5,693 nucleotides of DNA from contig PMYJ01000085.1 of NCBI GenBank assembly GCA_003170875.1, positions 2,961 to 8,653 of the forward strand, given 5' to 3'. The notes beneath the pieces are model-generated. The model had not been told where the DNA came from, did not search any database, and saw only the letters and a list, made by a program, of their open reading frames with translations. Origin of the DNA: Candidatus Dormiibacterota bacterium. Lineage in GTDB: Bacteria; Chloroflexota; Dormibacteria; Aeolococcales; Aeolococcaceae. Positions 1 through 5,051 of the stretch are shown piece after piece; the first letter of the stretch is position 1, and the number at the start of each line of letters is the position of its first letter. Made by a program: the position numbers and the translations under genes.

Positions 1-572
1 CCGCCGGTTTCGTCGAGAAACCCTCTCTGGAGGTGGCCCAGGGCTACGTCGCGGGCGGCCGCCACCTCTGGAACAGCGGGCTCTTCGCCTGGCCCGCCTC
101 GACCTTCCAGGAGGAGTTGGCGGCCGCCGACCCGCGCCTTGCCGCGCGGGTCACCGAGGTGGCGACGGCGCAACGCCGCGGTGAGGAGGACCACGCCACC
201 TCCCTCTACGGCGAGATCCAGCCGGTGGCCGTCGACACCCTGATCTTCGAGCGGACCCGCCGGCTGACCGTCGTCCGGGGCTCCTTCTCCTGGTCCGACC
301 TCGGCACCTTCGCCGATCTCCACGAGACCCGCCTTCGTACCGGGGACGGTGACGCCGCCGGCAACGTCCTCGAGGGGGAGGTCGTCGCCCTCGAGGCGGC
401 CAACAGCTTCGTGATCGCCCGTGGCGGTCGCCTGGTGACCGTGGTGGGCGTCGAGGGGCTGGCCGTGGTGGATAGCGGTGACGCCCTGCTGGTGATCCCG
501 CTCGACCAGACCCAGAGGGTCAAGGAGATTGTCGAGCGGCTGAGAGCGGAGGGACGCACCGATCTCCTCTGA
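1..572 (+). CDS. Mannose-1-phosphate guanylyltransferase, C-terminal part (5' end outside window)
   Basis: Transfers GMP from GTP to mannose-1-phosphate, making GDP-mannose in the cytoplasm. The reading frame is already open at base 3 and gives 189 visible codons; the GTG at 33 is internal, because conserved family sequence lies before it. Visible family marks are the FVEKP motif (bases 9-23), then HLWNSGLFAW, typical of the sugar-1-phosphate binding part of this nucleotidyltransferase, then FSWSDLGTFADLHE. A C-terminal beta-rich segment (GNVLEGEVVALEAANSFVIA) and a closing helix (QRVKEIVERLRAEG) follow. Whole family members are about 350 residues, so roughly the first 45% is missing. No fused cupin isomerase domain follows, so this is the single-function form; a separate cupin is encoded at 3031. 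The next gene begins 30-51 bases downstream on the same strand, suggesting one transcript. Family assignment is secure. Strict preference for mannose over a related hexose phosphate is inferred. Confidence 0.9.
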   Translation, partial: AGFVEKPSLEVAQGYVAGGRHLWNSGLFAWPASTFQEELAAADPRLAARVTEVATAQRRGEEDHATSLYGEIQPVAVDTLIFERTRRLTVVRGSFSWSDLGTFADLHETRLRTGDGDAAGNVLEGEVVALEAANSFVIARGGRLVTVVGVEGLAVVDSGDALLVIPLDQTQRVKEIVERLRAEGRTDLL

Positions 573-602
573 CGCGCGGCCGCGTCCCGGGGCTCCAAGG
601 CC

Positions 603-1526
603 ATGGCCGGTTCGGTTGGTCAGATGCTCCGCCTCGCATTGATCACGGCGGTCGGGGCCGCCGACCTCGGCGCGGACGGTGACCTCCTGCTGCCGGAGCT
701 CGGCCGGCGCGGGATCGCCGGCATCCCCGTGGGCTGGGGGGTGGACTTCGAGACCCGCGCCTTTGACGGCGCCGTCATCCGGTCCGCCTCCGACTACATC
801 GATGCCCCTCGCCGTTTCCTCGAATGGTGCCGGGAGACCTCGAGCCGGATGCCGCTTGCCAACCCGGTGGACGTGCTCGCCTGGAACAGCGACAAGCGCT
901 ATCTGCGGGACCTGGAGCGAGCGGCGGTTAAGGTCGTCCCCACCCTCTGGGTCGGGCCCGGGGAGAGCCTGACCGGGGTGCCCTGGGATCGCTTCGTCGT
1001 CAAACCCGTGATCTCGGCCGGCGCCCGGGCGTCCGCGACCTACGGCCGCTCCGCTCTGCCGGAGGCGCGTCGCCACGTCGATGCCATCACCGCGGGCGGC
1101 GTCATCGCCATGGTCCAGCCGCACCTCAGCTCCATCGATCGTGAGGGCGAGGTCGGCATCTATGTCATCGGGAGCGAGGTCAGCCACGCGATCCGCAAGG
1201 CTGGGGTGTTGCGATCCGGGGCGCCGCCCGCCCCAGATCTCTCACTGGGGTGGCACCAGCAGGCCGTGCCATCCCCGGTCCTCGAGGAGCACGTCCGATT
1301 CGCGCGCGCCGTCCTCGAGGCGGTCCCGGGCGGCCCGGACCGCCTCCTCTACGCCCGGGTGGACATGGCCCGTGGGGAGGAGGGCGAGCTGCTTCTCCTC
1401 GAGCTGGAGTGCATCGAGCCCCGCCTCTTCCTGGAGCACGCCCCGGCCCGTGCCGGCGCGGTGGCCGGTGCGTTCGCGGCCTGGCTGGAGGGCCGCGTCG
1501 GGGGCGACGCCCCGCGGGAGGGCTGA
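603..1526 (+). CDS. ATP-grasp ligase, DcsG/RimK-like superfamily, substrate unknown
   Basis: 307 residues from ATG 603. ATP-grasp enzymes use ATP to activate a carboxylate as an acyl phosphate and join it to an amine or other nucleophile. The layout matches the group containing the cycloserine enzyme DcsG: an N-terminal Rossmann-like part (LRLALITAV, then VIRSASDYIDAPRRFLEW at 58-75), the linker NPVDVLAWNSDKRYLRDL (87-104), and VVPT (111-114). The ATP-binding lysine is in FVVKP (K134), followed by SAGAR, MVQPHL (170-175), GEVGIYVIGSEVSHAIRK (182-199), YARVDM (250-255) and the metal-binding stretch LELECIEPRLFL (266-277). The usual gly-rich 'HGG'-like segment after the SHA..RK strand is replaced by LGWHQQAV (215-222), so the substrate loop may differ. 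ATG 624 (MLRLALIT) is an equally good start and fits the usual N-terminus of the family better; neither start has a well-placed Shine-Dalgarno. It lies between GDP-mannose genes on the same strand. The family is clear; the substrate is not, and cycloserine synthesis should not be assumed. Confidence 0.8.
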   Translation: MAGSVGQMLRLALITAVGAADLGADGDLLLPELGRRGIAGIPVGWGVDFETRAFDGAVIRSASDYIDAPRRFLEWCRETSSRMPLANPVDVLAWNSDKRYLRDLERAAVKVVPTLWVGPGESLTGVPWDRFVVKPVISAGARASATYGRSALPEARRHVDAITAGGVIAMVQPHLSSIDREGEVGIYVIGSEVSHAIRKAGVLRSGAPPAPDLSLGWHQQAVPSPVLEEHVRFARAVLEAVPGGPDRLLYARVDMARGEEGELLLLELECIEPRLFLEHAPARAGAVAGAFAAWLEGRVGGDAPREG

Positions 1527-1541
1527 GGGGAGGGGGCGCAA

Positions 1542-1565
1542 CCCCGCGCGGCCGGCCGCGCGGGG
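1542..1565. repeat. Perfect 24-bp GC palindrome between ligase and mutase genes
   Basis: The half-site ccccgcgcggcc is followed directly by its exact reverse complement, so all 24 bases are self-complementary. It begins 16 bases after the ligase stop and ends 14 bases before the mutase ATG. In RNA it could form a 10-bp stem with a ccgg loop, covering the place where a Shine-Dalgarno would sit. No T-run follows, so it is not a standard intrinsic terminator. It could be an operator for a dimeric regulator, an RNA hairpin affecting translation or RNA stability, or a chance result of high GC. Confidence 0.6.
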
Positions 1566-1579
1566 CACAATGGCTGCCC

Positions 1580-3034
1580 ATGACCTTGCCCATCAACTTC
1601 GGCACCGACGGCTGGCGCGCCGTCGTCGCCGATGACTTCACGTACGAGAGGGTCCGCGCCGTCGCCCAGGGGGTGGCCTGGTACCTGGAGGGAGACACCC
1701 GGGGCGTGGTTGTCGGTCACGACACCCGCTTCTCCGCGGAGCTCTTTGCCCGCGAGGTGGCGCGGGTGCTCGCCGCCAACGGCCAGAACGTTCTCCTCCT
1801 CGACCACCCGGTACCCACGCCCACCATCACCTGGACGGTCGTCGAGCGCCACCAGGCGGGCGCGGTGGCCGTCACCGCCAGTCACAACCCGGCCGAGTTC
1901 AACGGACTCAAGTACAAACCCGACTACGGCGGCTCCGCCGCCCCCGAGGTGGTCGAGCAGCTGGAGAAGCACACCCGGCGGGCCCTCGAGGAGGGGGTGC
2001 TCGCCGTCCCGTTCGAGGAGGCGCAGGCGAGCGGCAGGGTGCAGGTGGTGGATCCGATCCCGGACTACCTCCGTCAGGTGGGCCGTCTCGTCGATCTCCA
2101 GCGGCTGCGCGACGCCGGGCTGCGCATCCTCCATGAGCCGATGTACGGCGCCGGGATCGGCCTGATCCGGGCTGCGGTCGCAGGCGGCAAGACCTCCGTG
2201 ACCGAGCTGCACGCCGAGCGCAACCCCGGCTTCGGGGGCATGCACCCCGAGCCCATCGGCAAGTACATGCCCGAGGCCATGGCAAAGATGGCAGCGGGCG
2301 GATTTGACCTCTGCATCGCCAACGACGGCGACTCGGACCGGGTGGGGATCATCGACGAGACCGGCCGCTTCATCACCCAGCTCGAGGTCCTGGCGCTGCT
2401 CGCCTTGTACCTGCTCGAGAAGCGGGGCCTGCGCGGGCATCTGATCCGGTCGCTCACCAGCGGCGTGATGCTGGACAGGCTCGGCGAGCGATTCGGCGTC
2501 CCGGTCATCGAGACCCCGGTCGGCTTCAAGTACATCGGGCCCAAGATGATCGAGACCGACGCACTCCTCGCCGGCGAGGAGTCGGGTGGTTTCGCCTTCC
2601 GCGGCCACATCCCCGAGCGCGATGGCATCGTTGCCGGTCTCACCATCGCCGAGATGGTCGTCGCTTACGGCATGCCGCTCTCCGGCGTGCTCCGGCACCT
2701 CTTTGACCTGGTCGGTCCCCACAGCTACGCCCGGCACGACATCCGCTTCGAGCGGGCGGACTACGAGGAGCGCAAGCGCCAGGTCGAGGAGCGGATGCGC
2801 GGGCAGCAACCGAAGGAGATCGCGGGGGTCGCCGTGGTCGGGACGCGCAGCGACGACGGCTTCAAGTTCCTCCTCGCCGACACCAGCTGGGTGCTGGTGC
2901 GGATGAGCGGAACCGAGCCGCTGATGAGGGTCTACGCCGAAGCGGCCTCCCCGGAGCGGGTCGAGGAGCTGCTCACGGCCATGGAGCAGATGGTGGGGAC
3001 CGGGGCGCCGCAGCCGGGCGCGGGAGCCCGATGA
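1580..3034 (+). CDS. Phosphoglucomutase/phosphomannomutase (alpha-D-phosphohexomutase)
   Basis: 484 residues, the normal size for this four-domain family, which moves phosphate between C6 and C1 of hexoses through a phosphoserine. All signature sites are present: FGTDGWRA at the N-terminus (7-14), the catalytic serine loop TASHNP with Ser101 and NGLKYK behind it, the Mg-binding loop DGDSDR (249-254), the sugar-specificity loop GEESGG (332-337), and the phosphate-binding loop RMSGTEPLMR (441-450). The start was set at ATG 1580 because family homology begins there; the frame is open upstream to about 1250 only because of high GC, and that extension lies over the ligase gene. No Shine-Dalgarno is visible before this ATG. 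The next gene overlaps the stop as ATGA. Between a guanylyltransferase and an isomerase-type cupin, conversion of mannose-6-P to mannose-1-P is the likely role, but the family often accepts glucose phosphates too, so ManB versus Pgm cannot be decided. Confidence 0.93.
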   Translation: MTLPINFGTDGWRAVVADDFTYERVRAVAQGVAWYLEGDTRGVVVGHDTRFSAELFAREVARVLAANGQNVLLLDHPVPTPTITWTVVERHQAGAVAVTASHNPAEFNGLKYKPDYGGSAAPEVVEQLEKHTRRALEEGVLAVPFEEAQASGRVQVVDPIPDYLRQVGRLVDLQRLRDAGLRILHEPMYGAGIGLIRAAVAGGKTSVTELHAERNPGFGGMHPEPIGKYMPEAMAKMAAGGFDLCIANDGDSDRVGIIDETGRFITQLEVLALLALYLLEKRGLRGHLIRSLTSGVMLDRLGERFGVPVIETPVGFKYIGPKMIETDALLAGEESGGFAFRGHIPERDGIVAGLTIAEMVVAYGMPLSGVLRHLFDLVGPHSYARHDIRFERADYEERKRQVEERMRGQQPKEIAGVAVVGTRSDDGFKFLLADTSWVLVRMSGTEPLMRVYAEAASPERVEELLTAMEQMVGTGAPQPGAGAR

Positions 3035-3429
3035 ACGAGGTGGCGCTCCCCGCCGACGTCCACGCTGCCGATCACGGGCGTGTCGACAAGCCCTGGGGAT
3101 ACGAGCTCCGCTGGGCGGTGACCGACCACTACCTGGGCAAGCTCATCCACATCGTGGGTGGCCAGGCCCTCTCCCTGCAGTACCACGTCCAGAAGGACGA
3201 ATCCATCTTTGTGCTCTCGGGTCTCCTCGACCTGGTGCTCGAGAACGCCGGCGGCACCCTCGAGACCCACCGTCTCGCCCCCGGCATGAGCGCGCGCGTC
3301 CGTCCGGGTCGCCGCCATCGCTTCGTCGCCGTGGAAGAGACCGATCTCTTCGAGGCCTCCTCACCGGAGATCGACGACATCGTCAGACTCGAGGATCGAT
3401 ATGGCCGCGAGGGCTCCTCTGCCCCCTGA
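3031..3429 (+). CDS. Small cupin, mannose-6-phosphate isomerase (type II-like)
   Basis: 132 residues, one cupin beta-barrel. Expected to interconvert fructose-6-P and mannose-6-P with a bound metal ion, feeding the mutase and guanylyltransferase encoded upstream. It opens with RVDKPWGYELRW (17-28), typical of the group. Cupin motif 1 is LSLQYHVQKDESIFVLSG (47-64), with probable ligands Q50, H52 and E57. Motif 2 is PGRRHRF (92-98) with H96. The end, SPEIDDIVRLEDRYGR (111-126), is the characteristic tail of these isomerase cupins. The ATG overlaps the mutase stop (ATGA), and a GGAG lies about 5 bases upstream inside the mutase gene, so translation is probably coupled. Stand-alone cupins of this type are annotated both as isomerases and as generic sugar-phosphate cupins; the position in the operon favours the isomerase. 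Ligand assignment is by analogy, not proven. Confidence 0.82.
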   Translation: MNEVALPADVHAADHGRVDKPWGYELRWAVTDHYLGKLIHIVGGQALSLQYHVQKDESIFVLSGLLDLVLENAGGTLETHRLAPGMSARVRPGRRHRFVAVEETDLFEASSPEIDDIVRLEDRYGREGSSAP

Positions 3430-3453
3430 GCATCCGGGGCGGGATAGGGGGCA
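3420..3453. repeat. Inverted repeat across the cupin stop codon
   Basis: tgccccct (3420-3427) and agggggca (3446-3453) are exact reverse complements separated by 18 bases; the cupin TGA (3427-3429) lies at the junction. An 8-bp GC-rich stem could form in RNA. No T-run follows, so termination is doubtful; it might protect the 3' end of the sugar-nucleotide transcript or be chance. Confidence 0.4.
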
Positions 3454-3523
3454 CACGGGTCGACGACCGGCGAGCGAGGCTCCGCCGCGGAGCCGGGCGG
3501 CGGCGAGCCCCTCGCAGAACGGT

Positions 3524-4363
3524 ATGCACACGCGTCCCGCCGTGCGAGGTCACGCGTACTACGCCGATCAGGCGCGGCGGGCTCTGGGGATCTCCTCTGA
3601 GCCACGCCTGGCCGAGGTGCCATTCCCGATCATCCACGCCGCGCTCGGAGTAGCGGCCTGTGCGGTCGCGGTCGCACTGCGCCCCGGTGCGGTCGGGCTT
3701 GTCGGTTCGGTGGCCGGGGTCACCGCACTCTGTTTCGTCACCGGCCTGGCCCTCGCCGCCTACGACCGGTTCGTCTACCCGGCGGAGCACCGGCCGGCCG
3801 TGGAGGCGATCGCCCTGCCGGTGGCGGCACTCGGAGCCTTCTCCCTGGTCCTCGCCGGCACCGTCGACATCCGGACCCGGCTGGTCGCCGCGGCCGTCAC
3901 CGTCGCGGTCTGCGGGGGGTTGCCCCACCTCGGAGGGCTCCGGGCCAGCGGCCGGGAGGGCTGGGGGGCCCGCTTCCTGCGCGACGCCGCCGCCATCGCG
4001 GTGCTGGTGCCCGTGCTCCTCGCCTCGGCCAGCGAGAACCTGCCGCTCGGCCTGCGGGTCGCGGTCGCCCTGGTGGGGGTCGGCCTGGTGACCCTGGACG
4101 GGCTCCGAACCGAGGAGACCCGCCTCCGTCATACGGCCGCGCTCGCGGCGCTCACCGCCGTGGTCGTGACCGGGGCGATGGTGGCCGTCGACCGGGCGGT
4201 GGTCACCCCGGGCGCCGCGGCCGCAGTGACCCTCGTGATCTGGTACGGCGTGCGCGGCATGGTGGCCGGCGCCGTGATCCCCCCGCGACGCCTCGCCAGC
4301 GTCGCCGAGCACCTCGCGGTGGTCGCGATCGCGCTGTTTGGCCTGTACTGGGTGACCCGCTGA
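3524..4363 (+). CDS. Polytopic membrane protein of unknown function
   Basis: 279 residues from ATG 3524. I do not recognise a family. After a soluble, arginine-containing N-terminus (1-32) there are about eight or nine hydrophobic segments, roughly at 35-53, 57-79, 94-113, 118-133, 154-170, 174-192, 204-222, 229-250 and 261-277. The loops are short, including DRFVYPAEHR (81-90) and LDGLRTEETRLRH (191-203). No catalytic motif, signal-peptide cleavage site or soluble domain stands out. An alternative start at ATG 3401 would add 41 residues and has a GAGGA five bases upstream, but that stretch is Pro/Arg-rich and its second codon positions (32 of 40 G/C) are as GC-rich as its third (30 of 40), unlike a real gene in this genome. 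The GAGGA also falls in codons the cupin needs for its conserved LEDRYGR tail. It is 94 bases downstream of the cupin on the same strand, so a role in envelope glycan work is possible but only inferred. Confidence 0.7.
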   Translation: MHTRPAVRGHAYYADQARRALGISSEPRLAEVPFPIIHAALGVAACAVAVALRPGAVGLVGSVAGVTALCFVTGLALAAYDRFVYPAEHRPAVEAIALPVAALGAFSLVLAGTVDIRTRLVAAAVTVAVCGGLPHLGGLRASGREGWGARFLRDAAAIAVLVPVLLASASENLPLGLRVAVALVGVGLVTLDGLRTEETRLRHTAALAALTAVVVTGAMVAVDRAVVTPGAAAAVTLVIWYGVRGMVAGAVIPPRRLASVAEHLAVVAIALFGLYWVTR

Positions 4364-4373
4364 AAATTGCCGC

Positions 4374-4402
4374 TTGGCGGCGAGGCGAAAGGGGTCTAAG
4401 TT
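4374..4402 (+). promoter_or_regulatory. Possible promoter before the receiver gene
   Basis: TTGGCG (4374-4379) and TAAGTT (4397-4402) are separated by 17 bases, the ideal spacing for a housekeeping-type promoter, and lie in the most AT-rich patch of the window. Matches to the consensus are only moderate (4 of 6 and 3 of 6). TCTAAG at 4395 is an alternative -10 with a short 15-base spacer. Transcription would start near 4409, giving a leader of about 130 bases. The inferred call rests on spacing and base composition only. Confidence 0.3.
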
Positions 4403-4408
4403 TTTACC

Positions 4409-4537
4409 ACAGTGCCTGGTCTCTTGCCTAGACGCAAACGTCCCGCCGAAACGGGACATCGGGGAGTTCCCGGGGAGCCCTCTGGGAGCGCACGCTCTCC
4501 ATACGTCGGGAAAACCCCCGGCGCGGAGGTGCACCAG
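4409..4537 (+). promoter_or_regulatory. Hairpin-rich untranslated leader of the receiver gene
   Basis: The gap between the membrane-protein stop (4363) and the receiver GTG (4538) is 174 bases. Although the frame is open from GTG 4412, its third positions are only about 60% G/C, so it looks untranslated. Short stems can be drawn in series: GTCT/AGAC (4419-4422 with 4430-4433), GTCCCG/CGGGAC with loop ccgaaa (4440-4445 with 4452-4457), CGGG/CCCG (4460-4463 with 4469-4472), and GAGCG/CGCTC (4486-4490 with 4493-4497, the innermost pair probably open). CGGGGAG occurs twice (4460 and 4471). It matches no riboswitch class I know. Confidence 0.35.
4525..4530 (+). promoter_or_regulatory. Shine-Dalgarno deciding the receiver start
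   Basis: GGAGGT followed by a 7-base spacer and GTG 4538. This is the strongest ribosome binding site in the window and the reason for rejecting the upstream GTG at 4412 and the GTG at 4529, which overlaps the site itself. Confidence 0.8.
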
Positions 4538-4981
4538 GTGACCAGTGGGATCATCCCGCGTCCACGGGCGGGTCGAGCACCCCGTGTCCTCGTTGTCGAG
4601 GACCATCGCTATCTCGGCGGCCTTCTCCGCGACGTCCTCCCCCAGGGGGGCTTCGAGGTGAGCCTGGTCACCGACACCAACGGCCTCGAGACAGCGCTCG
4701 AGACATTCGAGCCCGACGTGATTCTCGCCGACTTCCGGCTTCGGGGAGAGGATGGGCTGGACCTCTGCCGGAAGGTGCGCAACAACCCGCTCTGCGGGGA
4801 CGTGCCGGTGATCCTCCACACGGCCATCGATCCCCGCAACCTGCGGCTCCAGGAGGCGCTGACCCTCCCCAGGGTGACCCTCCTTCTCAAGCCGGCAGAT
4901 TTCCAGACCATGGTCTCGCTGCTCCGGGAGCAGATCTCCCTCGAACCTGGCGCCGCCGAGGCAAGCCGCATCACCATCTAG
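4538..4981 (+). CDS. Single-domain response regulator (receiver domain)
   Basis: 147 residues, essentially one CheY-like receiver domain with no output domain, so it should act by phosphorylation-dependent binding to a partner or as a phosphorelay intermediate in the cytoplasm. Key residues are all present: the acidic pair E21-D22 in VLVVEDHRYLG, the phospho-acceptor D65 in VILADFRLRGEDGLDLCR, the switch threonine T95 in VILHTA, and K118 in LLLKPAD. An arginine-containing leader of about 15 residues precedes the first strand and a short tail follows the last helix. The GTG start is set by the GGAGGT upstream. No histidine kinase is encoded in the window. A diguanylate cyclase fragment lies convergently 70 bases downstream, a plausible but unproven partner. 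The domain call is secure; its pathway is unknown. Confidence 0.9.
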   Translation: MTSGIIPRPRAGRAPRVLVVEDHRYLGGLLRDVLPQGGFEVSLVTDTNGLETALETFEPDVILADFRLRGEDGLDLCRKVRNNPLCGDVPVILHTAIDPRNLRLQEALTLPRVTLLLKPADFQTMVSLLREQISLEPGAAEASRITI

Positions 4982-4984
4982 AGC

Positions 4985-4998
4985 CGGGCTGGAGCCCG
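4985..4998. terminator. Weak hairpin between convergent genes
   Basis: CGGGCT and AGCCCG around a gg centre begin 4 bases after the receiver stop. The 70-base gap to the convergent GGDEF gene otherwise holds only GC-rich sequence (ccggg at 5009-5013, cccgg near 5032). There is no T-run in either direction, so intrinsic termination is doubtful; it is listed because it is the only compact stem in the gap. Confidence 0.25.
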
Positions 4999-5051
4999 TG
5001 GATCACTCCGGGCCGCGGTCGGTGTTCCTCACCCGGCCGGATGGATTCGTC

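Noticed and set aside
603..1526. Calling the ligase a D-cycloserine biosynthesis enzyme
   Set aside because: No other cycloserine pathway genes are present, the neighbours make GDP-mannose, and the DcsG-like group is broad with mostly unknown substrates.
1250..1579. In-frame upstream extension of the mutase by 110 codons
   Set aside because: The extension is Pro/Arg/Gly-rich shadow sequence over the ligase gene; mutase homology begins at FGTDGWRA a few residues after ATG 1580.
1349..2809. 486-codon open frame on the minus strand
   Set aside because: It lies opposite the ligase end and the mutase, whose catalytic motifs prove the + strand is coding. Long antisense frames are expected at this GC content, and the translation has no recognisable domain.
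4367..4405. Intrinsic terminator after the membrane-protein gene (GCCGC-TTG-GCGGC at 4369-4381, then TTTTT at 4401)
   Set aside because: The stem is only 5 bp and the T-run lies 19 bases beyond it, so the two are not arranged as a terminator; the same bases fit better as a promoter region.
4409..4500. c-di-GMP-I (GEMM) riboswitch, prompted by gacgcaaa at 4431-4438 near a GGDEF gene
   Set aside because: The other conserved parts are missing: there is no GGCAAACC with a GNRA-capped hairpin immediately before gacgcaaa, and no GCC after it. The match is a short isolated string.
4412..4537. N-terminal extension of the receiver from GTG 4412
   Set aside because: Third positions there are only about 60% G/C, and the receiver has a near-perfect GGAGGT with 7-base spacing before GTG 4538.
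3383..4819. 478-codon open frame on the minus strand crossing the membrane-protein and receiver genes
   Set aside because: The product is a low-complexity His/Gly/Asp-rich shadow that runs across two supported + strand genes and the leader between them. No family features are visible.
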